DNA from: Desulfurococcales archaeon
Lineage (GTDB): Archaea > Thermoproteota > Thermoprotei_A > Sulfolobales > NBVN01
DNA: 22,159 bases
Assembly: GCA_023255965.1 (NCBI GenBank)
Contig: JAGDWE010000047.1
Location: 1 to 22,159, forward strand
Direction of reading: 5' to 3'
Part shown: in pieces, positions 1 to 6,993 of the stretch
Position numbering within the stretch: position 1 is the stretch's first letter
How the letters are laid out: each line of letters starts with the position of its first letter
Program-made: the position numbers and the translations under genes
Notes under the pieces: model-generated
Told to the model about the DNA's origin: nothing
The model's database searches: none
What the model saw: the letters and a program-made list of their open reading frames with translations, nothing else

Positions 1-160
1 AGTTTGTGTACCTAGACCTCAACACGAGTTCTTCCGCTTCCCTGGCCAGCTGCTTAAACTTCTCCCTGGGTGCGCCGCACTTGGGGCACTTCTCCGGTGG
101 CTCGGGGCCCTCGTACACCAGTCCGCAGACCTCGCACTTCCAGAGGGGCACTGCACTCAC
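1..160 (-). CDS. Rubredoxin-like metal-ribbon protein (partial, 3' end outside window)
   Basis: Reads right to left from a GTG at 158-160 and runs off the window edge after 53 codons. It shows two CxxC knuckles: Cys9-x2-Cys12 (CEVCG) and Cys25-x2-Cys28 (CPKCGAP), spaced as in the rubredoxin-like domain found at the C-terminus of rubrerythrin or as a stand-alone protein. In that family the four cysteines bind one Fe or Zn, for electron transfer or peroxide detoxification. After the second knuckle a charged helix begins (residues ~32-50), so this is not a minimal rubredoxin. No upstream in-frame start exists before a stop. An A/T-rich box near 186-195 lies about 30 nt upstream, fitting leaderless transcription from the GTG. 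The stretch is GC-rich compared with the rest of the window. The rest of the protein is not visible, so its exact role is open. Confidence 0.75.
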   Translation of the reverse strand, partial: MSAVPLWKCEVCGLVYEGPEPPEKCPKCGAPREKFKQLAREAEELVLRSRYTN

Positions 161-230
161 CCACTTTCTAACTAGGATGGTCGCGCATTTAAGTCTTTAG
201 TTAGTTTTTCAAACTCAATGAGCGACTATA

Positions 231-243
231 AGGTTTTTAAACC
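231..243 (+). promoter_or_regulatory. TATA-like promoter of small membrane protein gene
   Basis: The run GGTTTTTAAACCC lies about 25-35 nt upstream of the GTG/TTG cluster at 267-279. It is followed by AAGGTGAG (256-263), a plausible Shine-Dalgarno site for the GTG at 270-275. Confidence 0.45.
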
Positions 244-269
244 CGGCTTCTTGGTAAGGTGAGCACTTG

Positions 270-533
270 GTGGTGTTCGTGAGCGCCGAGGACACTGTTG
301 GAAAAGCACTTGCAAGAGTAGTAGCGTACGCTATTTTGACGGCAGTAGTACTGGGCATCATACAGTGGTTCTTCACGCAGGGCGTTCCAATGATAGCTGA
401 GGCAACAGGGTTAAGGCGCCGTTCTCAAGTGAAAGGTAGGCTACTTCTTCATAAACACTCTCCTCGCTTCCTACGCGGATCGTTACTTTGCTTTCACACA
501 CTTCTCTCACCCCTTGTCTTGTATCTTGTATAG
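270..533 (+). CDS. Small membrane protein, probably with an aberrant C-terminal tail
   Basis: I do not recognise this protein. It has a short acidic N-terminus (SAEDTVGKAL), one clear hydrophobic helix at about residues 15-35 (VVAYAILTAVVLGIIQWFF), and a short tail to MIAEATG near position 410. The remaining ~40 residues (RRRSQVKGRLLLHKHS...) have poor composition and lie antisense to the CooT-like gene on the other strand, so they may not be native. Start codons TTG 267, GTG 270, GTG 273 and GTG 279 are all in frame; a GGTGAG site at 257-262 favours 270 or 273. The N-terminal part is believable as a small single-pass membrane protein. The C-terminal half may be a read-through product created by a rearrangement near 400-415. 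Confidence 0.45.
   Translation: MVFVSAEDTVGKALARVVAYAILTAVVLGIIQWFFTQGVPMIAEATGLRRRSQVKGRLLLHKHSPRFLRGSLLCFHTLLSPLVLYLV
373..510 (-). pseudogene. CooT-like / COG1532 small protein, C-terminally truncated
   Basis: Starts at a GTG (508-510) that overlaps the TGA of the upstream 64-residue gene (GTGA arrangement), so the two are translationally coupled. The N-terminus reads VREVCESKVTIRVGSEES followed by VYEEVAYLSLENGALTLLP. That matches the pattern of the archaeal/bacterial CooT family (COG1532): a Cys-Glu-(S/F)-K start, a beta strand, then an acidic 'EEV...VEDG..' strand. CooT of carbon monoxide oxidisers binds nickel through its N-terminal cysteine region; archaeal members were once listed as predicted RNA-binding proteins. 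Family members are usually ~60-70 residues. This one stops at 45 with an unrelated tail (QLSLERPA) in place of the last strands. The family assignment comes from memory of the motif and is moderate; truncation is inferred from length. Confidence 0.45.
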
Positions 534-701
534 AAATGCTACATACTCGGCTAAAAGCTTAGCGTCCATCCAGAACCGCCCTCCAGACGCCTCCTTTATT
601 CCCAGTCCCTCCTGCTCAGCCTTCTCGACGAGGGAGTCGTACTGAATTGTGAAGATCGGCTCCTCAAACGTGAACTGCTTGAGAAGCCTCTCTAGAGACA
701 T
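507..701 (-). CDS. Small conserved-looking hypothetical protein (64 aa)
   Basis: Starts ATG at 699-701, with a TATA box (TTTATAAT, 719-727) centred about 23 nt upstream, so the message is probably leaderless. The product is soluble and mixed-charge: an N-terminal helix (LERLLKQF), a strand (PIFTIQYDSL), a helix (VEKAEQEGLG), a turn (EASGGRFW) and a C-terminal helix (LLAEYVAFLYKIQ). I do not recognise the family. Its stop overlaps the start of the CooT-like gene by two bases, so it heads a two-gene operon. The good promoter and secondary-structure pattern make it a likely real gene despite its size. Confidence 0.6.
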   Translation of the reverse strand: MSLERLLKQFTFEEPIFTIQYDSLVEKAEQEGLGIKEASGGRFWMDAKLLAEYVAFLYKIQDKG

Positions 702-718
702 ACGTAGGTGGTTCTAAG

Positions 719-727
719 GTTTATAAT
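719..727 (-). promoter_or_regulatory. TATA box for the 64-aa gene
   Basis: TTTATAAT read on the minus strand as ATTATAAA, centred ~23 nt before the ATG at 701; fits a leaderless crenarchaeal promoter. Confidence 0.5.
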
Positions 728-749
728 GGATAATAATTTCTACTTAACC

Positions 750-757
750 TTTAAATC
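750..757 (+). promoter_or_regulatory. TATA box for the UPF0173 hydrolase gene
   Basis: CTTTAAATCC region at 748-758. The predicted transcript start ~26 nt downstream is about 778-786, next to the proposed ATT start codon at 786 and ~45 nt before the first conventional start (TTG 825). Confidence 0.45.
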
Positions 758-785
758 CTTTAACATGTAGTTTACTAAGGGAACC

Positions 786-1484
786 ATTACGACTAGGGTA
801 ACCTGGCTTGGTCACGCATGCGCCTTGATCGAGTTATCAGGCCATAAGGTGCTCGTGGATCCTTGGATTACTAATCCACTATCGCCGTATAAGTCTGTTG
901 AAGACTTCGTTAATGAGGTTAAATCGGTTGACTTCATAGTGGTAACCCACGACCATGGAGACCACGTCGGTGATGCTATAGACTTAATGCGTAGGTTTAA
1001 AGGAGCTATGTTGGTTGGAGTTTATGAATTAGCGAATGAGTTGGGATCTAGGGCTGGTGCTTTAGATAGGATCATTGGAGCTAATGTTGGGGGTCCTATA
1101 AGGTTAAGTAGGGATTTAACAGCAGTGTTAACTCCCGCGCATCACTCATCCACCATCGGCGACCCCGTTGGCGTGGTCTTAATTAGCAGGGAGGGGGCTA
1201 TATACCATGCAGGTGATACAGGGTTATTTAGTGAGATGTCGCTAATCGCCGAATTATATGACGTTAAGGTCGCATTATTACCTGTTGGAGGGCACTTTAC
1301 CATGGGTGTTAGAGAAGCACTTAAGGCTGTGGAATTAATTAAGCCAAAGTACGTAATACCAATACATTACAACACCTTCGACTTAATTAAGGTCGATGTG
1401 CAGGAGCTAGTTGAAGGCGTTAGATTAGCTAAAATACCTACTAATGTAATCGTTTTAAAGCCTGGCGAATCACTCAATCTCTAG
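786..1484 (+). CDS. UPF0173-type metallo-beta-lactamase-fold hydrolase
   Basis: A metal-dependent hydrolase of the UPF0173 (YtkL-like) branch of the MBL superfamily. The binuclear zinc signature THDHGDH is at 945-965, followed by further ligands in TPAHHSS, YHAGDTG and the C-terminal PIHYNTFD. The family's substrate is not established. Start choice is notable. The first conventional start is TTG at 825, but the 13 codons before it encode ITTRVTWLGHACA. The WLGHA strand followed by hydrophobic residues and VLVDPW is a conserved N-terminal feature of this family. The only candidate initiation codon between the upstream TAG (768-770) and WLGHA is ATT at 786-788, just downstream of the expected transcript start from the TATA box at 750. 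I therefore place the start at 786, as a non-canonical AUU start; 825 is the conservative alternative. The gene stands alone, 62 bp before the sugar-isomerase operon. Confidence 0.85.
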   Translation: MTTRVTWLGHACALIELSGHKVLVDPWITNPLSPYKSVEDFVNEVKSVDFIVVTHDHGDHVGDAIDLMRRFKGAMLVGVYELANELGSRAGALDRIIGANVGGPIRLSRDLTAVLTPAHHSSTIGDPVGVVLISREGAIYHAGDTGLFSEMSLIAELYDVKVALLPVGGHFTMGVREALKAVELIKPKYVIPIHYNTFDLIKVDVQELVEGVRLAKIPTNVIVLKPGESLNL

Positions 1485-1521
1485 AGCTATATTAACCTCA
1501 TTAAAGGATTTAACTTCCTTA

Positions 1522-1530
1522 TTTTATAAT
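1522..1530 (+). promoter_or_regulatory. TATA box for the isomerase operon
   Basis: TTTTATAAT, ending 16 nt before the ATG at 1547. Spacing is slightly short for a leaderless start but it is the best box in the 62-bp gap. Confidence 0.45.
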
Positions 1531-1546
1531 CTCTAGGCATATAATT

Positions 1547-2818
1547 ATGGATCTAGTCGTAGTTCCCCTAGCGTCTAGAATCCACGGGACTGAATACTAC
1601 TTAAATCTACTAAAGGAGTTCTCAAACATATTCTCTAGCTATAACGTTAAAGTACTCGACGTAGCTGATTCGGATGAAGCAATTAATGACGAGCTAATTA
1701 ACATCGTAAGCAACTCCATACCGATACTTTTAATTCTCACGGGTGGATGTAGTAAATTAGCGGTGGAATTAATCAGCAGATGCAACGTAAAGAGGGTTTT
1801 AATAGTATCGCACCCACAGCATAATAGCCTCGCATCCGCAATATCGGTGAGGAGTAAATTAGAGTTAGAAGGTATTGCGGTAAGGAACTATTTCTGCAAC
1901 AATTTAAGCAGGTGCTCGCAAGTCGTAGAGAGAGCCATTAAGGTCGGTAGAGCTCTAATAAGGTTGCTAGGCGTTAACGTAGGCGTAATCGCTAGTGAAT
2001 TGGGTGAGGAAGTTAAGCACTTCGAGGAAGTACTTAGTGCTAAGGTGGTATTAATTACGTACGATGAGTTAAGTGAGTTAATTAATGAAACTACCGAAGA
2101 GGAAGTTGGCAACGCCATCAATGTAATTAACCGTAGCATTAAGTTAGAGGGATTAAGTTATGAGGCGTTAAGAAAGGTAATTAAGATATACATAGCTATG
2201 AAGAAGTTAGTCGCAAGTAAGGGACTAAACGCATTAGCGATAGATTGCTTCCCCTACCTCATGAGATTTGGTGTAACACCTTGCCTAGCCGTCGCCTTAC
2301 TTAACGCTGAGGGCGTTCCAACAGCATGTGAAGGTGATTTGAGGTCCCTCGCACTAATGCTTATAGCTAGGTCGTTAGACATTAAGAGCTCTTGGATCGC
2401 TAATATAGCTTCGGTTGACGGCCGCACTATCACTCTAGCGCACTGTACAATAGCACCTACATTAGGAGTTAATTGTATGCTTGTACCCCACTTCGAGTCA
2501 GGGAATCCATATGCAGTTACCTGTAAGTTACATGAAGGAGTGTATACTATTGCTGGCATTGATAGAGAGTACTCGGCGATTGCGACACTTAAGGCTAAGT
2601 TAATTAGCAGTGGATTACTTAGCAATGACATGTGTAGAACTCAAGCAATATTACGTGCCGACGTAGATCTAAGTGAGTTACCTAACATATCATTAAGCAA
2701 TCACCACTTATTAATACCTGGGGATATAGTAAGCGATTTAAGGGAGGTAACTTACTTGCTGTTTATGGACTTCGCCACCTATGATTCAATAATTAGGCAT
2801 CTAACTGGTGAACTATAG
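1547..2818 (+). CDS. L-fucose/L-arabinose isomerase-related protein (COG2407-like)
   Basis: A 423-residue protein resembling the family related to L-fucose isomerase C-terminal domains. The N-terminal ~150 residues form alternating strands and helices with a TGG loop (LILTGGCSKLAVELI) and a SHPQHNSLASA segment. The C-terminal half holds the recognisable core: AIDCFPYL (residues ~230-237), TPCLAVALLNAEGVPTACEG (~244-263), LALMLIARSL, and the strand ITLAHCTIAP followed by PHFESG. In FucI/AraA-type enzymes the corresponding acidic residues and histidine bind the divalent metal for aldose-ketose isomerisation; here Glu in ACEGD, Asp in AIDCF, His in LAHC and HFESG are candidates. The substrate cannot be read from the sequence. 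Its stop codon overlaps the GTG of an RpiB-like gene by one base, implying a joint role in sugar or sugar-phosphate interconversion. Confidence 0.75.
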   Translation: MDLVVVPLASRIHGTEYYLNLLKEFSNIFSSYNVKVLDVADSDEAINDELINIVSNSIPILLILTGGCSKLAVELISRCNVKRVLIVSHPQHNSLASAISVRSKLELEGIAVRNYFCNNLSRCSQVVERAIKVGRALIRLLGVNVGVIASELGEEVKHFEEVLSAKVVLITYDELSELINETTEEEVGNAINVINRSIKLEGLSYEALRKVIKIYIAMKKLVASKGLNALAIDCFPYLMRFGVTPCLAVALLNAEGVPTACEGDLRSLALMLIARSLDIKSSWIANIASVDGRTITLAHCTIAPTLGVNCMLVPHFESGNPYAVTCKLHEGVYTIAGIDREYSAIATLKAKLISSGLLSNDMCRTQAILRADVDLSELPNISLSNHHLLIPGDIVSDLREVTYLLFMDFATYDSIIRHLTGEL

Positions 2819-3276
2819 TGGGTGAAGGCAGGATTAAGGTAGCTGTAGGCTCGGATGATAATTACAGCATAGCCAACTTCGTAGTTAATTACCTTAAATC
2901 CAAGGGCTATGAGGTGATCCTGGCAGGTAGCTTAAGGACAGGTAAGCCAGAGCCGTGGCCCGATGTAGGTCTTGAAGTAGGTAATTTGGTTTCGTCAGGT
3001 GCTGCTAAATACGGTATAGTAATATGTTACACTGGCACAGGCGTCTCAATAGCGGCAAATAAGGTTAAAGGGATTAGAGCCGCTCTATGCGTTGATGCTA
3101 GAACAGCCCAAGGTGCAAGATTATGGAATGATGCTAATGTGCTCGCACTTAGCGCTAGATTGCTTTCAGAGGAGTTAGCTAAGGAGATAATAGACGCTTG
3201 GTTCTCGATTCAAGAGCCAGACCGATCAGAGTTAGCTAATATTGCTAAGATCAATGAGCTGGAGGCTATAAGGTGA
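2818..3276 (+). CDS. RpiB/LacA/LacB-family sugar-phosphate isomerase
   Basis: 152 residues, close to the ~150 of the RpiB/LacAB family. Seen: the N-terminal strand VAVGSDD (8-14), the catalytic loop ICYTGTGVSIAANKVKGIRAAL (69-90) with Cys70 in the position of the RpiB proton-transfer cysteine, and ARLWNDANVLALSARL (100-115). Two active-site histidines of ribose-5-phosphate-specific RpiB are absent: the SDH motif is SDD, and the HND motif is WND (Trp103). This points to the broader, poorly characterised LacAB-like group rather than true ribose-5-phosphate isomerase B. It starts with GTG at 2818, sharing one base with the upstream stop, so it is co-translated with the isomerase-like gene. Confidence 0.85.
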   Translation: MGEGRIKVAVGSDDNYSIANFVVNYLKSKGYEVILAGSLRTGKPEPWPDVGLEVGNLVSSGAAKYGIVICYTGTGVSIAANKVKGIRAALCVDARTAQGARLWNDANVLALSARLLSEELAKEIIDAWFSIQEPDRSELANIAKINELEAIR

Positions 3277-3278
3277 GT

Positions 3279-3299
3279 GCATCAATTTAAATTGGATGC
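3279..3299. terminator. Palindrome directly after the RpiB-like stop codon
   Basis: GCATCAATTT (3279-3288) abuts its near-perfect reverse complement AAATTGGATGC (3289-3299, one bulged base). It starts 3 nt after the stop. It could act as a 3'-end hairpin of the isomerase operon or as a binding site; a T-rich stretch follows at 3318-3336. Confidence 0.35.
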
Positions 3300-3351
3300 T
3301 GCTGGGGATTCCATTGATTTGTTATAATTTCATTTTGTGTTTAATATTAAA

Positions 3352-3373
3352 ATGATTAATTATTCTTAATCAT
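3352..3373. promoter_or_regulatory. 8-bp perfect inverted repeat upstream of the NuoL-like gene
   Basis: ATGATTAA (3352-3359), six-base spacer, TTAATCAT (3366-3373). It lies just upstream of a TATA-like TTTTAACCC (3391-3399) and ~55 nt before the ATG at 3428, a natural operator position. AT-rich context means chance is possible. Confidence 0.35.
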
Positions 3374-3427
3374 GATTAACTAAGTTAAGGTTTTAACCCA
3401 AAAGTTTGAGTACTATTTTGGAGCGTT

Positions 3428-5518
3428 ATGATTAATGAGTTATTTACTGTAGCGCTGATATTGCCGCTGGTAGCTGCGGTTGTAATCACTTTCAGCCGTA
3501 ATAGGCTACTCAATGGATTGATAGCATCTTTAGCTGTTGGATCCTCATTTATAGCGTCATTGTTAATCCTCATGGAAGTTAATAACAATGGAGGAAGTCA
3601 CTTAATTAACTACCTTAGTGATTGGTTGATCATTCCCGGCATTAAGTCCGTAGATATATCGTTCACAGTAGATAGTCTAAATGCATTAATGAGTACTTTA
3701 CTTTATGGCTTAGCAACGTTAATTCTAATATACTCTATAGATTATATGAAGGGCCATAATTATGACATACGACGTTTTTACTTCCTAATGCTCATGTTCG
3801 TCACAAGCATGTCGGTCGTAATTAATGCAAGTAATTTGATACTCATGTTCATCGGCTGGGAATGCATTAGCATATGTAGTTACTTACTAATAGGCTACTA
3901 CTACCGCGATGAGCCAGAATACTGGATCGGAGGTCCGGAAGGTAAGAAGCCTCTACATCCTCCATCGAGTTGTGCATCACTAGTGCTTATGACCACAGGC
4001 TCAGCAGATGCTTTGATGCTCCTAGGTATCATCACGCTAATATATCTTAGCGGATCGCCATACTATAGCGACATAATAAATGTTGATGGGTGGATATTAA
4101 ACAGCGATAGGTTCATGGTTATTACATCACTATCATTAATAACCGTAGGAATTATATCTAAGTCCGCTCAGTTTCCATTTTACTTCTGGCTGCCTTATGC
4201 AATGGCAGGACCTACTCCAGTTTCAGCGTTACTTCATTCAGCTACGTTGGTTAAGGCCGGGGTTTACTTAATGTTGCGGTTGATGCCTGCTTTAATAGGT
4301 ATTAGGGAATACTACGCAGATCTATATATGCTTTTCTACGCAATCTCCGCAATAGGCGCTATATCAGCTGTTTTAGGTGCCCTAAACGCTGGGGTCTCCA
4401 TAGAGTTAAAGAGGATGCTAGCATATTCAACTATAAGCCAGATAGGCTTTATGTTCATCATATTAGGTGTTGCTGGATTTAGCGAAACATTGGCTGAGGC
4501 CTCATCAGCAGGCCTCTACCACCTGATCAACCACGCCGTATTTAAGTCCGCTTTATTTCTTATAGCGGGTGTAGTCATACACATAAGTAATAGCAAGTAC
4601 TTAAGCGAAGTTGGCTTAGGACTACGTAACGCTAGGTTCTTCATCACCACCTTAATACCTAGCTTAAGCTTATTAGGCATACCGCCATTACTTGGTTACT
4701 GGAGTAAGGACTTTATAGCTGAGATCTTGCTCATTTTCCAGCTATATCCATTGATGGTTGTTATCATAATGACCTCATTCCTCACTGCATACTACGTAAC
4801 GAGGATGTTGATCTTCATGTTCAGCGGTAGTAGTAAGCAGATAATAGGTGACCATGATTTAAGTAAGTTAGTGGAGTACCCAATAATGGCTCTTGCGCTA
4901 TTCACATTAATAGCCGGTTTTAGGGGAGGTGATATTAAGGGATTAGTACTTAATTTACTTCACGGCATTGAGATAGAGTTAAGTACTATCGCTGCAAACC
5001 CTATGCCAAGTATAGTGCTATTATTAGCTACCATCGCCGGTATTTTAGCCTGTATCCTACGGCATGAGGGGACGTTAATCCATAGGTTGGTATTTAATAA
5101 ATCATTCGACTTTATTATTGCTTTAACTAACCGTCCTAACAAATCATCAATACATAAAATAATCGAAAGGGCAACATATAGCATCATTGGCTACGTGCGT
5201 ATCATCCTCCATTCTGCTACATTAAAAGTATTCGCAAATAAGTCAACTATTGTGGGCATTATTAATAACCTCAACACAGCGCTAAGGGATTACGTAAAAT
5301 ATTTTCAGTCGATACCACTAATAGTTACAATAATAGAATGTTCCTTAGATAGGCTGGTAGGCATCTTAGGGAGTAATGCATATAAGTACCTATCTAAGCT
5401 CTTTAACGTTGTTGGGTACGCTGACATTTACTCATATTTAATGACATATGTAATAACGCTTGCTGTGCTACTAACTTACTTAATAGTTGCAGGTGCTTGG
5501 CAATGGTGGTGGAATTAA
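3428..5518 (+). CDS. NuoL/MrpA-like proton-translocating membrane subunit
   Basis: A 696-residue polytopic protein of the complex I/Mrp antiporter-like family. Conserved channel residues are visible: Glu145 in FIGWECISICSYLLIGYYY (TM5), Lys245 in IISKSAQFPFYFWLP (TM7), the AMAGPTPVSALLHSATLVKAGVY signature with His270 and Lys276 (TM8), Lys328 before LAYSTISQIG, His369 and Lys373 in the YHLINHAVFKSALFL helix, and Lys427-Asp428 in GYWSKDF (TM12). Length is greater than bacterial NuoL (~610), with a long C-terminal part (residues ~520-696) including a terminal membrane helix, resembling the lateral-helix region of NuoL. It could be a respiratory complex I subunit, a membrane-bound hydrogenase-type subunit, or a stand-alone cation/proton antiporter. 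No hydrophilic complex I subunits, NuoH/J/K, or DabA-type partner are in this window. The next gene overlaps its end by ~20 nt. Confidence 0.9.
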   Translation: MINELFTVALILPLVAAVVITFSRNRLLNGLIASLAVGSSFIASLLILMEVNNNGGSHLINYLSDWLIIPGIKSVDISFTVDSLNALMSTLLYGLATLILIYSIDYMKGHNYDIRRFYFLMLMFVTSMSVVINASNLILMFIGWECISICSYLLIGYYYRDEPEYWIGGPEGKKPLHPPSSCASLVLMTTGSADALMLLGIITLIYLSGSPYYSDIINVDGWILNSDRFMVITSLSLITVGIISKSAQFPFYFWLPYAMAGPTPVSALLHSATLVKAGVYLMLRLMPALIGIREYYADLYMLFYAISAIGAISAVLGALNAGVSIELKRMLAYSTISQIGFMFIILGVAGFSETLAEASSAGLYHLINHAVFKSALFLIAGVVIHISNSKYLSEVGLGLRNARFFITTLIPSLSLLGIPPLLGYWSKDFIAEILLIFQLYPLMVVIIMTSFLTAYYVTRMLIFMFSGSSKQIIGDHDLSKLVEYPIMALALFTLIAGFRGGDIKGLVLNLLHGIEIELSTIAANPMPSIVLLLATIAGILACILRHEGTLIHRLVFNKSFDFIIALTNRPNKSSIHKIIERATYSIIGYVRIILHSATLKVFANKSTIVGIINNLNTALRDYVKYFQSIPLIVTIIECSLDRLVGILGSNAYKYLSKLFNVVGYADIYSYLMTYVITLAVLLTYLIVAGAWQWWWN

Positions 5519-6945
5519 TAGCTATTCCATTGGTATCAGCCATATTAATAACACTAATAAGGGATGAAAGATGGGGGGCCATAATCAGTACTTCAGCGAT
5601 ATCTACACTAACCCCATATCTACTAATTATTCTGTTATATTGCAATGTACCATTTACTGAGAGGTTCATTGAAGTTTCTATACATGGGCATGTAGAGTAC
5701 GCTTTCATCTTAGGCATAGATTCGTTAAATGTGGTTCCGCTAATCACGGTAACTACCCTAATGCCATCGATCTATCTGTATTCGTATGACTACATGAAGC
5801 ATAGAATTAGGGAATTAGGTGAGGGATCTATAAAGTTGTACTACATCCTTATGTTGATCAATACGTCCGGGATCTTAGGTGTATTACTAGCTCATAACAT
5901 GATAACATTCATGAGCTTCTATGAGTTCCTAGTCCTTACGTCATGTACTTTAATCTACTTCTTCGGATACGGCAACCGCGGTAAGATATCATTAACTTAC
6001 TTGGCTTGGTCATTAATCGGGTCCTTAATAATCTTAATAGGTCTAGCATCAATTTACGGATATATCGGTAGCTTTGACTTCATCAACTTCACACCTAGTT
6101 ACGTATTACCGAGTTGGGTTTGCTATATAACATTGATCGGCTTCGGGATTAAGATGGGGGCTGTAGGACTGCATCTATGGTTACCGCCAGCGCATTCGGA
6201 AGCGCCAACCCCCTTCAGCTCCGTTTTAAGCCCTATAATCATAGGATTAGGTGGTTACGGCATCTTACGTGTCTTAAAGCCTTTCTTTACCTGCTACGAC
6301 TTCAGCCTAATCCTACTGATATGGGGTACCGCATCAATAATTTACGGAGGCCTTGCAGCATTAATAGAGAACGACATAAAGAGGTTGTTGGCTTATTCAA
6401 GCATAAGCCAAGTTGGTTACTTACTATTAACTCTCTCTTCGTGTAGTATAACCCTATCTACAATTGCTTTCTCGTATCACTACTTAGCACACGCCTATGC
6501 TAAGGCATTATTATTCCTTGCTGCCGGCGCTCTAATATATTCATTGAATAATAGGGATATAAGATCTATTCACGGACTTTTAAGTAAACATAAATTGGTC
6601 TCAATAGCGTTCATAAGCGGGTTCTTAAGCCTTGCCGGACTACCGCCCTTCGCTGGATTCAACTCGAAGTTAATTGTAGCATCAATGCTGCTTAAGTCAT
6701 CTATTGAATACGGTTATGTCGAGATACATTTGATGACCCTATTCGCCTTAGCATCAACGATACTTACTTTACTATATGGAATTAGAGCCGTTAGGAGGAT
6801 AGTTTTTGGGCCGCCTCTTACTACCTTTAGCGACGACATTCCCATAGCCATGAAGTTAAGCTTAATCATAATTATGATGTTATTAATCATTACTTCCCTA
6901 GTACCACATGTCGTCATAGGATCTATATCGCTGGCTATGGATTAA
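5497..6945 (+). CDS. NuoM/NuoN/MrpD-like proton-translocating membrane subunit
   Basis: 482 residues, the usual size for NuoM/N. Key residues: Glu143 in FMSFYEFLVLTS (TM5), Lys219 in GFGIKMGAVGLHLWLP (TM7), the LPPAHSEAPTPFSSVLS signature (His233), Lys295 before LLAYSSISQVGYLL, His332 and Lys336 in YLAHAYAKALLFL, and Lys391 in PPFAGFNSKLIV (TM12). E. coli NuoM has Glu at the TM12 site while NuoN and MrpD-type proteins have Lys, so subunit type is ambiguous. The TM8 lysine seen in many homologues is also absent (SPIIIGLGGYGILR). Start may be TTG 5497 or, more conventionally, ATG 5503; either way it lies inside the end of the NuoL-like gene, implying coupled translation and a shared complex. 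Confidence 0.88.
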   Translation: MAMVVELIAIPLVSAILITLIRDERWGAIISTSAISTLTPYLLIILLYCNVPFTERFIEVSIHGHVEYAFILGIDSLNVVPLITVTTLMPSIYLYSYDYMKHRIRELGEGSIKLYYILMLINTSGILGVLLAHNMITFMSFYEFLVLTSCTLIYFFGYGNRGKISLTYLAWSLIGSLIILIGLASIYGYIGSFDFINFTPSYVLPSWVCYITLIGFGIKMGAVGLHLWLPPAHSEAPTPFSSVLSPIIIGLGGYGILRVLKPFFTCYDFSLILLIWGTASIIYGGLAALIENDIKRLLAYSSISQVGYLLLTLSSCSITLSTIAFSYHYLAHAYAKALLFLAAGALIYSLNNRDIRSIHGLLSKHKLVSIAFISGFLSLAGLPPFAGFNSKLIVASMLLKSSIEYGYVEIHLMTLFALASTILTLLYGIRAVRRIVFGPPLTTFSDDIPIAMKLSLIIIMMLLIITSLVPHVVIGSISLAMD

Positions 6946-6983
6946 TACTTAAGCATAAAATCTTTATTGCAAGTAATTACTTA

Positions 6984-6988
6984 GAGGT
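6984..6988 (+). promoter_or_regulatory. Ribosome-binding site GAGGT
   Basis: GAGGT, 5 nt before the ATG at 6994, matches the anti-Shine-Dalgarno of archaeal 16S rRNA. This supports the start and suggests the gene is translated from a leadered, possibly operonic transcript continuing from the upstream gene 48 nt away. Confidence 0.5.
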
Positions 6989-6993
6989 CTAGG

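Noticed and set aside
2254..2631. Long minus-strand open frame inside the fucose-isomerase-like gene
   Set aside because: Antisense shadow of a well-supported coding region; no promoter or family motif.
3428..6945. Complete complex I operon
   Set aside because: Only two antiporter-like subunits are present; no NuoB/C/D/H/I/J/K-type genes occur in the window.
3428..6945. DabAB-type inorganic carbon transporter
   Set aside because: DabB is a single NuoL-like protein paired with a large soluble DabA; here two membrane subunits are paired and no DabA-like gene is adjacent.
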